Shown here piece by piece: positions 9,356-17,914 of a stretch of DNA of 64,000 bases. Every line of letters begins with the position of its first letter. Within the stretch, counting starts at the first letter, position 1. The translations under genes and the position numbers were made by a program. Origin of the DNA: Phocaeicola vulgatus ATCC 8482 (GTDB lineage Bacteria > Bacteroidota > Bacteroidia > Bacteroidales > Bacteroidaceae); contig NC_009614.1 in NCBI RefSeq assembly GCF_000012825.1, forward strand, positions 3,968,001-4,032,000, written 5' to 3'. The notes beneath the pieces are model-generated. The model saw only the letters and a list, made by a program, of their open reading frames with translations, had not been told where the DNA came from and ran no database searches.

Positions 9356-9363
9356 CAAAAGTA
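9356..9363 (-). promoter_or_regulatory. Bacteroides -7 box upstream of serB
   Basis: Minus-strand TACTTTTG matches TAnnTTTG, 26 bp before the serB start. No -33 element is obvious. Confidence 0.4.
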
Positions 9364-9459
9364 CGTAAATAAATCCTTATCAGCTATATTTTCTGCATTC
9401 TTTTTTCTCGATGAAAAGGACGATTTTATGCTATATAACATATTTTTTGAGAAAAAATC

Positions 9460-9490
9460 TTGGAGTTAATTTCAAAACTCCTTACCTTTG
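9460..9490 (+). promoter_or_regulatory. Promoter of the thioredoxin-fold gene, with a small inverted repeat in the spacer
   Basis: TTG at 9460-9462 and TACCTTTG at 9483-9490 are 20 bp apart, a good Bacteroides -33/-7 arrangement. The spacer contains the perfect inverted repeat GGAGTT/AACTCC (9462-9467 and 9476-9481), which could be an operator. The leader is about 105 nt. Confidence 0.6.
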
Positions 9491-9601
9491 CCGCAGATTT
9501 CCAATTTAAATGGTATTGATTATCAGTACTAAAGATAATGTTCCGGGTGGAAATCACTGTTTAAGGGCAGTCTCGGATAGTATTAACTAAGATCGAATTA
9601 C

Positions 9602-10096
9602 ATGATTAAAAATGTAAAGTGGATTTTTGTTGTATTAATTATTAGTTCCTTGATTTCATTCTCTTTTGTAGGGAAAAACACGCCGACAGAAGGCTTGACC
9701 ATAGGAGACAAGGCTCCTACATTTACTATCTGTGGCGAAAAGCAGTTGATTGACTTGAAGGATTTAAGAGGTAAATATGTACTGCTAAGTTTTTGGGCCA
9801 GCTATGATGCTTTGTCAAGGATGCAGAATGCTACTTTGAATCATGCCGTCGCGCAGGCCGACAATGTAGAAATGGTTTCCGTTTCATTTGATGAATACAA
9901 GTCGATATTTAACGAGACCATTAAAAAAGACCAGATTTCAACTTCTAATTGTTTTGTGGAATTGGCTGGTGTTTCATCGGATCTATATCAGACTTATCGC
10001 TTGAAAAGAGGCTTTAAGAACTTTTTGTTAGATGAAAATGGTGTTATCGTTGCCAAGGATGTCACCGTATCCGAACTCTCTTCTTATTTGAATTGA
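9602..10096 (+). CDS. Thioredoxin-fold exported protein lacking the redox cysteines
   Basis: A 164-residue protein with an N-terminal signal or anchor helix (about 5-23) and an AhpC/TSA-TlpA type thioredoxin fold (about 32-160): GDKAPTFTI, then GKYVLLSFWASYDALSR. In TlpA relatives this position reads WASWCGPC; here the cysteines are D69 and S72, so disulfide exchange at the usual site is not possible. It is probably periplasmic or inner-membrane anchored. It stands alone, with its own promoter at 9460-9490 and a strong terminator at 10139. Confidence 0.8.
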   Translation: MIKNVKWIFVVLIISSLISFSFVGKNTPTEGLTIGDKAPTFTICGEKQLIDLKDLRGKYVLLSFWASYDALSRMQNATLNHAVAQADNVEMVSVSFDEYKSIFNETIKKDQISTSNCFVELAGVSSDLYQTYRLKRGFKNFLLDENGVIVAKDVTVSELSSYLN

Positions 10097-10138
10097 GAGA
10101 ACATTTCCGAAAGGAAGAAAAATACAACAAAAATAATT

Positions 10139-10173
10139 ACCGTGGATTCTCAATGGAATCTGCGGTTTTTTTT
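10139..10173 (+). terminator. Rho-independent terminator after the thioredoxin-fold gene
   Basis: The stem ACCG..GATTC / GAATC..CGGT (10139-10166) is followed by eight T residues (10166-10173). Confidence 0.85.
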
Positions 10174-10254
10174 GCTATATGGTATTTTATTGACTTACAT
10201 CATTTACCATTCACAATCAAATGCCTACCTTTACAGCGGATAAATAAAAAGATT

Positions 10255-10875
10255 ATGAAACAGATTAAGAATATTGTGTTTGATTTCGGCGGGGTTGTCA
10301 TTGGCCTTGATCGTGAACAGGCTGTAAAGGCATTTGAGCGGATAGGAGTGAGGGAAGCGGACAGTTTATTAGGGAAATACCACCAGCAGGGGATTTTTCA
10401 GGAAGTAGAAAATGGAAACATAGATGCTGAGACTTTTCGCTGTGAGTTGAGTAAAATCTGCGGGAAAGAATTGACTTATCAAGACGTGGAAAATGGGTGG
10501 AAAGGATTTGTTACGGACGTGCCGCAATATAAATTGGATTACCTGAATGAGCTTCGTAAGAAGTACAAGGTATATATATTGAGCAACACCAATCCTTATG
10601 TGATGGGATGGGCGAGGAGCAATGCATTTACTTCTGCGGGAAAGCCATTGGACGCTTATGTTGACAAGATTTATACTTCCTACGAAGCCGGTTCCACCAA
10701 GCCGGATCCTGGCATCTTTAACTATATGATCAAAGATAGTAAACTGAATCCGGCTGAAACAATATTTGTAGATGACGGTGCGGCCAATATTGTTATTGGT
10801 AAAGAACTGGGCTTTATTACGATGCAACCGGAGAACGGCGAGGATTGGCGTCAAAAACTAGAAAAGCTCCTATGA
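10255..10875 (+). CDS. HAD-family phosphatase (YihX-like)
   Basis: A 206-residue cytosolic HAD hydrolase. The start is the ATG at 10255 (MKQIKNIVFDFGGVV), because the open frame upstream runs through the terminator of the previous gene. HAD motif I is DFGGVVIG (the second Asp is replaced by Gly, as in YihX and epoxide-hydrolase-like members), motif II is ILSNTN, the motif III Lys is in STKPDPGIF, and motif IV is FVDDGAANI. The relatives dephosphorylate sugar phosphates such as alpha-glucose-1-phosphate; the substrate here is inferred. The stop abuts the stop of the convergent permease gene. Confidence 0.85.
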   Translation: MKQIKNIVFDFGGVVIGLDREQAVKAFERIGVREADSLLGKYHQQGIFQEVENGNIDAETFRCELSKICGKELTYQDVENGWKGFVTDVPQYKLDYLNELRKKYKVYILSNTNPYVMGWARSNAFTSAGKPLDAYVDKIYTSYEAGSTKPDPGIFNYMIKDSKLNPAETIFVDDGAANIVIGKELGFITMQPENGEDWRQKLEKLL

Positions 10876-10891
10876 TTATTTAGGAGCTTTT
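10862..10891. terminator. Shared bidirectional terminator overlapping two convergent stop codons
   Basis: Arms AAAAGCTCCTA (10862-10872) and TAGGAGCTTTT (10881-10891) form a perfect 11-bp stem with an 8-nt loop. The loop holds both stop codons (plus-strand TGA 10873-10875, minus-strand TAA 10876-10878), so each arm is coding for one of the genes. Confidence 0.8.
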
Positions 10892-12048
10892 CTGTATAAA
10901 TAGATAGCAATAAATGTGTAAAGTATATTAGGAATCCATACCGCTATAATAGGAGGGGTGTTTCCGTTGACAGCAAAGGTTGCTGACACTGTTTGGAACA
11001 AAATGTATGAAAAACTAAGTGCTAACCCTACTCCTAAATGCAGTCCCATTCCTCCTTTCATTTTTCTGGATGATAAGGAAACACCAATGGTTGTCAAGAT
11101 AAAAGCGGCAAAGGACATGGCTATACGTTGGTAATATTCAATTTCAAATTCCTTTATGTTGGCGAACCCACGTCTTTTCTGCTTGTCTATATATTCTTTC
11201 AGTTCAGGGCTTGTCATGGTTTGTTGCTGCCCTTTCATAATCAGAAAATCTTGAGGCTCCATTTTAATGATCGTATCCAAACGGTCACCCCGAGTGATTT
11301 TCTCACGCATACCTTCCATCTCACGTATCATATAGTTCTTGATTGTCCATTTGTGTACAGATGCTGTATCATAAGTGACACTTCGGGCAGTAAGGTGGGC
11401 AACCAGTTTCTTGTCATCAAACTTGTCTAAAGAGAAACGGTATCCCGTTTTATTATAATTTTCATAACGTTCTATGTAGGCAATGACCCCGCTGTCTACT
11501 TCCAGTTGCACATTCCGCACATATTCCTGTTTCTTTTTTTTCTTATAACGGTCCTCAAAATCCAAACGGGTTACATTTCCCTTAGGTATGACGTATGCTC
11601 CCAGTCCGAAAGTAACAACGGAAATGATTGCGGCCGAAATCATATAGGGCCGCATCATTCGTTTAAAACTCATTCCGGTGGAGAACATGGCAATGATTTC
11701 CGAGTTTTCTGCCAGCTTGGAAGTAAAGAAGATAACAGCGATAAAGACAAACAAGGGGCTGAACAGATTGGAGAAGTAGGGGATGAAGTTCATGTAATAA
11801 TCAAATACAATCGCTTTCAGCGGAGCTTTGTTATTGATGAACCTGTCTATATTTTCGTTCACATCAAATACTACTGCAATGGAGATAATCAATGCAATAG
11901 CGAAAAAGTAGGTTCCCAGAAACTTCTTAATGATATATATGTCCAGTCTTTTCACCCATTTATCCAGTTTCAGCCAACTGATATTCGGCTTCCACCATTT
12001 TTTATCCTTTGGGGATGAATCTGTGTTTGTCTTGAACCAATTCTTCAT
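10876..12048 (-). CDS. LptF/LptG-family permease (YjgP/YjgQ)
   Basis: A 390-residue inner-membrane permease of the lipopolysaccharide export family. After a short cytosolic start come the family's first helices (LDIYIIKKFLGTYFFAIAL), two more membrane helices (about 60-125), a large periplasmic beta-jellyroll region (about 140-275), and three C-terminal helices, including FAAFILTTIGVSLSSRKMKGG, the coupling-helix type segment for LptB. The LptB ATPase is not in this window. It lies 10 bp after tgt in a lon-tgt-permease operon. Confidence 0.9.
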   Translation of the reverse strand: MKNWFKTNTDSSPKDKKWWKPNISWLKLDKWVKRLDIYIIKKFLGTYFFAIALIISIAVVFDVNENIDRFINNKAPLKAIVFDYYMNFIPYFSNLFSPLFVFIAVIFFTSKLAENSEIIAMFSTGMSFKRMMRPYMISAAIISVVTFGLGAYVIPKGNVTRLDFEDRYKKKKKQEYVRNVQLEVDSGVIAYIERYENYNKTGYRFSLDKFDDKKLVAHLTARSVTYDTASVHKWTIKNYMIREMEGMREKITRGDRLDTIIKMEPQDFLIMKGQQQTMTSPELKEYIDKQKRRGFANIKEFEIEYYQRIAMSFAAFILTTIGVSLSSRKMKGGMGLHLGVGLALSFSYILFQTVSATFAVNGNTPPIIAVWIPNILYTFIAIYLYRKAPK

Positions 12049-12058
12049 TTCTAGTAAT

Positions 12059-13189
12059 TTATAATCTTGTAGATAAGCGTTTTACCATCATTGGTTTCCA
12101 CGTAGAGAAATCTCCTGCAATGATGTGTTTACGGGCCTCGCCTGCTAGCCACAGATAGAATGCCAAGTTGTGGATAGAAGCGATTTGCATGGCCAGCAGT
12201 TCTTGTGCGTGGAACAGATGGCGCAAGTAAGCACGGCTGTACATGGTATCTACATACGATGCTCCTTCGGCCTCGATAGGAGAATAATCATCCTCCCATT
12301 TCTTGTTGCGCATGTTCATTATGCCGTTTTTAGTGAATAACATTCCATTGCGTCCGTTCCGGGTCGGCATTACACAATCAAACATATCTACACCGCGTTC
12401 TATACCCTCCAGTATATTTACCGGTGTACCGACTCCCATCAGATAGCGGGGCTTGTCTTTGGGTAAGATTTCATTGACAACCTCTATCATTTCGTACATT
12501 TTCTCGGTTGGCTCACCTACGGCCAGGCCACCGATGGCATTTCCGTCAGCTCCCTTGGAGGCAATATATTCCGCTGATTGTTTGCGTAAGTCGGGATAGA
12601 CACAGCCTTGTACTATGGGAAATAATGACTGTTGATAACCATATTTGGGATCGGTTTCGTTGAAATGCTTTATGCAACGGTCCAGCCAACGATGGGTAAG
12701 CTGCATTGATTTTTTTGCGTATTCATAATCTGCGGTTCCCGGAGTACATTCGTCAAAAGCCATCATGATATCTGCACCGATAGTCCGTTCTATGTCCATC
12801 ACCCGTTCAGGAGTGAACAGGTGTTTCGAACCGTCTATATGTGAGCGAAATTCCACACCTTCTTCTCTCATTTTGCGGATACCTGATAAGGAGAATACCT
12901 GAAAACCACCACTGTCAGTCAGCATAGGACGGTCAAAGCCGTTGAATTTATGCAGACCTCCGGCACGTTCTATTATATCCAGTCCCGGTCGTAAATACAG
13001 GTGGTAAGTGTTGCCCAGGATTATCTGTGCTTTAATGTCCTCTTTCAACTCATGTAAATGCACGCCCTTCACCGTTCCCAATGTGCCTACAGGCATAAAG
13101 ATGGGGGTTTCTATTTGCCCGTGGTCAGTTGTTATCAATCCGGCACGGGCATTCGATTTGGGGTCTGTATATTGTAAGTCAAAAGTCAT
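12059..13189 (-). CDS. tgt: tRNA-guanine(34) transglycosylase, without the zinc cysteines
   Basis: Tgt exchanges guanine-34 of GUN-anticodon tRNAs for a queuosine precursor or queuine. The 376-residue protein keeps the base-binding and catalytic motifs (LTDSGGFQVFSLSG, GGLAVGEP, DCVMPTRNGRNG). The usual zinc site CxCxxC before the YSRAYLRHL segment is replaced: residues 310-316 read ASYVDTM, with no cysteine. The rest of the C-terminal domain (SIHNLAFYLWL) is normal. The gene starts 2 bp past the lon stop, so it is tightly coupled to lon. I judge it an active, zinc-independent form rather than a damaged gene. Confidence 0.94.
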   Translation of the reverse strand: MTFDLQYTDPKSNARAGLITTDHGQIETPIFMPVGTLGTVKGVHLHELKEDIKAQIILGNTYHLYLRPGLDIIERAGGLHKFNGFDRPMLTDSGGFQVFSLSGIRKMREEGVEFRSHIDGSKHLFTPERVMDIERTIGADIMMAFDECTPGTADYEYAKKSMQLTHRWLDRCIKHFNETDPKYGYQQSLFPIVQGCVYPDLRKQSAEYIASKGADGNAIGGLAVGEPTEKMYEMIEVVNEILPKDKPRYLMGVGTPVNILEGIERGVDMFDCVMPTRNGRNGMLFTKNGIMNMRNKKWEDDYSPIEAEGASYVDTMYSRAYLRHLFHAQELLAMQIASIHNLAFYLWLAGEARKHIIAGDFSTWKPMMVKRLSTRL

Positions 13190-13191
13190 AT

Positions 13192-15669
13192 TTATTTCTT
13201 TTCTTCTGTTTTTTGATTGGTAATATTAAAATCAATGGCATCGTTTACTTTTTCATTGGTGAGAGCCAAAGCCAATACTTCCTTAATATCCGTGACATAA
13301 TGGAATGTCAGTCCTTCTAGATACATCGGCTGAATTTCTTCAATGTTCTTGCGGTTTTCCTCACATAAAATGATGTCTTTGATTCCGGCGCGTTTAGCGG
13401 CTAGGATCTTTTCTTTGATACCGCCTACGGGCAGGACTTTTCCACGTAATGTGATCTCGCCTGTCATTGCCAGATTTGCTTTCACTTTACGCTGGGTGAG
13501 GGCGGATGCCAATGAAGTCACCATGGTGATACCGGCTGACGGACCATCTTTAGGGATGGCTCCTTCAGGTACATGGATGTGGATATTCCAATTGTCAAAG
13601 ATATCTTCCTGTAAATTCAGCAGTTTGGTATGTGCCTTGAGATATTCCAAAGCCAGCATGGCCGACTCTTTCATTACGTCACCCAAGTTCCCGGTCAATG
13701 TCAGTTTACCGCCTTTTCCTTTGCTTAAACTGGTTTCTACAAACAAAATTTCACCTCCGACAGCTGTCCACGCCAGCCCTGTGACAACACCGGCGTATTC
13801 ATTTCCTTGGTATTTGTCGCGGCTATATTCTGGCGTGCCCAGATATTTGCGTACATCGGCAGGTTTTATTTCATGCATCACTTCATAGCCGTCACGTGCA
13901 AATTCCAACGCTATTTTACGCATTACCTTGTTTATCTTCTTCTCAAGTTCGCGCACCCCGCTTTCACGAGTATAATTTTCTACAATACATTCCAAGGCAG
14001 CTTTAGAGAACTTCACATATTCTTTTTTAATGCCGTTGGCTTCCAGTTCTTTGGGAACAAGATGCCGGCGGGCTATTTCTACTTTTTCTTCTGTGATATA
14101 TCCGCTGACCTCTATCAACTCCATACGGTCCAGCAGAGCAGGAGGGATGGTGCTCAAATTGTTTGCCGTAGCGATGAACATTACTTTAGACAAGTCGTAA
14201 TCTACATCCAAATAGTTATCGTGGAAAGTGTTGTTCTGTTCGGGGTCAAGCACTTCCAGCATAGCGGAACTGGGATCTCCGCGGTGGTCACTGCCCAGTT
14301 TGTCTATTTCGTCCAAAATGATAACCGGATTAGAGGACTCGGCTTTTATCAAACTTTTGATGATACGGCCCGGCATGGCACCGATATAAGTTTTACGATG
14401 GCCACGGATCTCGGCTTCGTCATGCACACCACCCAATGACATACGTACATATTTACGTTTCAATGATGCCGCTATGGAACGTCCTAAAGAAGTTTTACCG
14501 ACTCCCGGAGGACCATAAAGGCAGATGATGGGTGATTTCATATCACCTTTTAGTTTCAGCACTGCTAAATGTTCAAGGATACGCTCCTTTACTTTCTCTA
14601 GTCCGTAGTGGTCTTTGTTCAATGTCTTTTCGGCATTACTTATATTCAGGTTGTCAGTGGTAAAGACATTCCAAGGTAATCCTAACAGGGTTTGCAAATA
14701 GGTAAGTTGCACATTGAAATCCGGTGATTGGGAATTTGTCCTTTCCAATTTGGAAACTTCTTTTTCAAAGAGTTCTGCCATTTCCGGACTCCATTTCTTG
14801 GTTTTTCCTTTTTGGCGGAGTTCATCTATTTCATCTTCCTGTCCGGCACCCAGTTCATCCTGTATGTTTTTAATTTGTTGCTGCAAGAAATATTCGCGTT
14901 GCTGACGGTCAATATCTTCGCGTGTACGCATTTGAATGCTTTGTTTGATATCAGCCAATTGTACTTCACGATTTAAGATCTTGACCAGCATATACAGGCG
15001 GCTTTGCAAATCGCCAGCTTTTAGCAATTTTATCTTTTCTTCTACCGGAATAGGGAAGTTTGCACAAATGAAATTTACCAAAATTTCCGGATTGTCCAAG
15101 TTCTTGATTGCAAAAACCGTATCCGGACTCATCTTCTCGGAAGCCTCTATGAACTTACTCGTCAAATCCTTGCAGGTGTCAATCAATGCTTTGAATTCGT
15201 CCGTTTCCAGTTGGTCATTTGCCTCCGGAATAGGAGTCACCATCCCTTTCAAATATGGAGACGTTTTGGTGATACTGTCCAAATGTACTTTGGGCCCGTT
15301 TGACTGCATAATTACTGTGGTATTTCCACCTGGCATTTCGAATACACGGAGAATCTTCCCGATAACTCCTACATGGTACACATCATTAAAACCGGGATCG
15401 TCCATATCTCCCTGTATCTGACAAACTACCGCTATGGGAAGTTTTTTCTTGTATGCAGCATTTATCAATTTCAATGTGCTGGGGCGTCCAATGGTCACAG
15501 GCATTACTACAGATGGAAACATTACCATGTTGCGTAAAGGCATAACAGGTATTTCTTTATTAAATTCCATAGCAGTTACTTCATCCGGATCCGTTTGGAT
15601 TTCAGCTAACATAGAGATGTCATCGTTATCAGTATTCAACAAAATATCCTCTTTCTTATTCCTCTTCAT
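13192..15669 (-). CDS. lon: ATP-dependent endopeptidase La
   Basis: Lon degrades damaged and regulatory proteins in the cytosol. The 825-residue protein has the N-terminal LON substrate-binding domain (about 35-240), a coiled segment (PQEEEFFLQQQ-like region, 245-330), an AAA+ module with Walker A GPPGVGKT and Walker [12 protein letters not shown], and the Ser-Lys protease domain, whose catalytic Ser is in PKDGPSAG and whose Lys lies in the following [12 protein letters not shown] segment. A TAACTTTG box lies 48 bp upstream. It heads the lon-tgt-permease operon. Confidence 0.97.
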   Translation of the reverse strand: MKRNKKEDILLNTDNDDISMLAEIQTDPDEVTAMEFNKEIPVMPLRNMVMFPSVVMPVTIGRPSTLKLINAAYKKKLPIAVVCQIQGDMDDPGFNDVYHVGVIGKILRVFEMPGGNTTVIMQSNGPKVHLDSITKTSPYLKGMVTPIPEANDQLETDEFKALIDTCKDLTSKFIEASEKMSPDTVFAIKNLDNPEILVNFICANFPIPVEEKIKLLKAGDLQSRLYMLVKILNREVQLADIKQSIQMRTREDIDRQQREYFLQQQIKNIQDELGAGQEDEIDELRQKGKTKKWSPEMAELFEKEVSKLERTNSQSPDFNVQLTYLQTLLGLPWNVFTTDNLNISNAEKTLNKDHYGLEKVKERILEHLAVLKLKGDMKSPIICLYGPPGVGKTSLGRSIAASLKRKYVRMSLGGVHDEAEIRGHRKTYIGAMPGRIIKSLIKAESSNPVIILDEIDKLGSDHRGDPSSAMLEVLDPEQNNTFHDNYLDVDYDLSKVMFIATANNLSTIPPALLDRMELIEVSGYITEEKVEIARRHLVPKELEANGIKKEYVKFSKAALECIVENYTRESGVRELEKKINKVMRKIALEFARDGYEVMHEIKPADVRKYLGTPEYSRDKYQGNEYAGVVTGLAWTAVGGEILFVETSLSKGKGGKLTLTGNLGDVMKESAMLALEYLKAHTKLLNLQEDIFDNWNIHIHVPEGAIPKDGPSAGITMVTSLASALTQRKVKANLAMTGEITLRGKVLPVGGIKEKILAAKRAGIKDIILCEENRKNIEEIQPMYLEGLTFHYVTDIKEVLALALTNEKVNDAIDFNITNQKTEEKK

Positions 15670-15716
15670 AATTTATTCCTCTTGTGTTAAATTGAGCCCA
15701 ATGCCCAAAACGGGGA

Positions 15717-15724
15717 CAAAGTTA
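15717..15724 (-). promoter_or_regulatory. Bacteroides -7 box upstream of lon
   Basis: Minus-strand TAACTTTG matches TAnnTTTG, 48 bp before the lon start. No clear -33 element or heat-shock operator is seen. Confidence 0.45.
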
Positions 15725-15795
15725 ATCATTCCTTGTCGAATAAGGAAAATTCATGGGAACTAATTGAGTTTTAAAAATCAAATATTTCCTAATAA

Positions 15796-15827
15796 TTGGA
15801 GTAATTAAATGGATTTTCCTATTTTTG
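15796..15827 (+). promoter_or_regulatory. Promoter of the tRNA methyltransferase gene
   Basis: TTG (15796-15798) and TATTTTTG (15820-15827), 21 bp apart, lie 23 bp before the ATG. Confidence 0.5.
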
Positions 15828-15850
15828 ACAGCTAATTTAATAAATATAGT

Positions 15851-16555
15851 ATGCCAAATCCTTATTTTTCTTTTAAGCAATTTACTGTTTATCATGATAG
15901 ATGTGCCATGAAGGTTGGTACGGACGGAGTTTTATTGGGAGCTTGGGCCGATGTGGTTTCCGCCCGTAATATTTTAGATATTGGTACTGGAACCGGATTG
16001 ATTTCTTTGATGATGGCACAGCGGTGCAATGCCCGGATAAGAGCGGTTGATATAGATGCGGATGCTGTGGAACAGGCTCGTGGAAATGTGGCGGCATCTC
16101 CGTGGCAGGATAGGATAGAAGTGGAGTTGCAGGATATTTGTCATTTTACATCGGAAACACTCTTTGATGTCATTGTTTCCAATCCTCCTTATTTTACCGA
16201 TTCATTGAAATGCCCAGGGAAACAGCGTAATATCGCCCGGCATACAGATTTTCTTGATTTTGACAAATTAGCAGGATCTGCAGCCCGTTTGCTTCATCCC
16301 GAAGGCGTTTTTTCTGTGATTATTCCTGCTGATGGTAAAGAATCTTTTTTGATGGCTGCCACTCGTTACGGATTACATCTCTCACATCAGACTTTCATTC
16401 ATACAAAACCTGGATCGGAGCCCAAACGGGTGCTGCTTGCTTTCAAATTCTCTGTGGATAAGTGTGTTATAGACGATTTGACCATCGAATTATCACGTCA
16501 TGTGTATAGTGAAGAATATATAGCCTTGACTAAAGAATTCTATCTGAACATGTAG
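15851..16555 (+). CDS. yfiC: tRNA1(Val) (adenine(37)-N6)-methyltransferase
   Basis: This enzyme N6-methylates A37 of tRNA1-Val using S-adenosylmethionine. The 234-residue protein begins PNPYFSFKQFTVYHDRCAMKV, typical for the family, with SAM-binding motif I in LDIGTGTGLISLMMA (about 40-54) and the N6-adenine motif IV NPPY in VSNPPYF (about 116). The rest forms the Rossmann methyltransferase core. It is monocistronic and divergent from lon, with its own promoter. Confidence 0.9.
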   Translation: MPNPYFSFKQFTVYHDRCAMKVGTDGVLLGAWADVVSARNILDIGTGTGLISLMMAQRCNARIRAVDIDADAVEQARGNVAASPWQDRIEVELQDICHFTSETLFDVIVSNPPYFTDSLKCPGKQRNIARHTDFLDFDKLAGSAARLLHPEGVFSVIIPADGKESFLMAATRYGLHLSHQTFIHTKPGSEPKRVLLAFKFSVDKCVIDDLTIELSRHVYSEEYIALTKEFYLNM

Positions 16556-16567
16556 AGAGCGGATTAT

Positions 16568-16622
16568 TCTGAACATCATAAAGAAACTGTTTTTATTTGC
16601 AGAGTCTTTACTGATGTTCAGA
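16568..16622. terminator. Hairpin between convergent genes
   Basis: Arms TCTGAACATCA (16568-16578) and TGATGTTCAGA (16612-16622) are perfectly complementary around a 33-nt loop. It sits between the methyltransferase and lipid kinase stops. The U-tracts are weak, so it may be a terminator or a 3'-end stabiliser. Confidence 0.5.
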
Positions 16623-16635
16623 AAAAAGATATTTT

Positions 16636-17670
16636 TTATTGTTTTTTGGATAGACGACGCAATAAACTTTTGTTAAGTTCAAATAAATGGCTGTGCCGGA
16701 AAGCAAAAGTTTCAGCTTTAGGTTTCATACCACTGAATATTTCGGATATTTGCTGTAAGAGACTAAAAGGTTCGTTCTCTTTTTTTTTATCAGAAACAAT
16801 GATGTTGAGTCCGTGTGGAATCAATTCTACCTCAATATCTTTTCCTCCCATGATCGGATCTCCGTCATAATGCATAACTCCGGGTTTTGAACGATGTATT
16901 TTAATCTTTTTAGTACGGAATGTCTTGATCCGGCTGTTTTGGTCTATGGTTTTGTTGAAAAGTTGAAAAGATAAAGAAGGAACATCCAGCACTGTGAACG
17001 GCTCTAATATTGTGACATCCATCAACCCATCGGTTAACGAGGCCTGTGGAGCAATATATGCGTTGTTCCCATATTGGGAGGCATTGCCGCAGGCTATCAG
17101 GAAAGCTTTGTATTTTACCGTTCCTTCTTCATTTTCTATTTCATAAGTTTCAGGTTTGTAACTCAGACTTTCATGCAAGGTATTTTCCAGATAGGTTAGT
17201 AGTCCGCGTTTACCTGAATCAGCAAACTTTAAGCTGACAAACGCGTCAAAACCTACTCCGCATGTGCAGAAAAAGGGTATATTGTTTATTTTTCCGTAAT
17301 CAATACAGGCAACAGAACTTTCGTTTATAATGTCAATAGCAGCCTTGGGTTCCAAAGGAATTTGTAAATGCCGTGCCAGTCCGTTTCCCGATCCGCAAGG
17401 TATAATGCCTAATGCCGTATCCGTATGTATCAATGCACGTCCTATTTCGTTTATAGTTCCATCTCCTCCAATAGCCACTACTATATCTACTTTCTCTTTG
17501 GCAGCTGTAGCCGCAATCTTTTCAGCATGGCCGGCATATTGTGTTTTGACAATCGTATAATCATAAAGTGTACGGTTTATACGTTCGTCAATCCATTTTA
17601 ATATGGCTCTTTTCCCCTGTGTCCCCGAGATAGGATTAACGACAAATACAATTTTCTTTTTCGTGGTCAT
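16636..17670 (-). CDS. Diacylglycerol kinase-family lipid kinase (YegS-like)
   Basis: A 344-residue lipid kinase. The catalytic domain begins KIVFVVNPISG, with the ATP-binding GGDGT at residues 68-72 followed by INEIGRAL and GSGNGLARHL, all standard for the DagK/YegS/sphingosine-kinase superfamily. The C-terminal beta-sandwich is complete (GVMHYDGDPI). Its lipid substrate cannot be read from sequence. It is divergent from serine palmitoyltransferase with 244 bp between them, which makes a sphingoid base, ceramide or diacylglycerol plausible. A TACTTTTG box lies 35 bp upstream. Confidence 0.87.
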   Translation of the reverse strand: MTTKKKIVFVVNPISGTQGKRAILKWIDERINRTLYDYTIVKTQYAGHAEKIAATAAKEKVDIVVAIGGDGTINEIGRALIHTDTALGIIPCGSGNGLARHLQIPLEPKAAIDIINESSVACIDYGKINNIPFFCTCGVGFDAFVSLKFADSGKRGLLTYLENTLHESLSYKPETYEIENEEGTVKYKAFLIACGNASQYGNNAYIAPQASLTDGLMDVTILEPFTVLDVPSLSFQLFNKTIDQNSRIKTFRTKKIKIHRSKPGVMHYDGDPIMGGKDIEVELIPHGLNIIVSDKKKENEPFSLLQQISEIFSGMKPKAETFAFRHSHLFELNKSLLRRLSKKQ

Positions 17671-17704
17671 ACTTTTACTTTGGTAGTTTAGCTCTTTATT
17701 AAAC

Positions 17705-17712
17705 GCAAAAGT
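17705..17712 (-). promoter_or_regulatory. Bacteroides -7 box upstream of the lipid kinase
   Basis: Minus-strand TACTTTTG matches TAnnTTTG, 35 bp before the start. Confidence 0.4.
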
Positions 17713-17806
17713 AATACATTTTGTTTATAACTGCCCTAAATCCTAAAAGTTTTGATGCCCCTAAATATTTTTTTTGAAAAAAAGTACAATCGGTTGTAGA
17801 ATTTAC

Positions 17807-17814
17807 TATCTTTG
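17807..17814 (+). promoter_or_regulatory. Bacteroides -7 box upstream of spt
   Basis: TATCTTTG, 100 bp before the spt start, implies a leader of about 95 nt. No -33 TTTG at 19 bp. Confidence 0.5.
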
Positions 17815-17914
17815 CAGCCTGTTTTGACGGGAACACCTTGAAAACAGAATGTATTAGTGAGTTTATATACATTATTTTAAAGTAGGCCGACGAGGCTTAC
17901 ATATACAATAGGAT

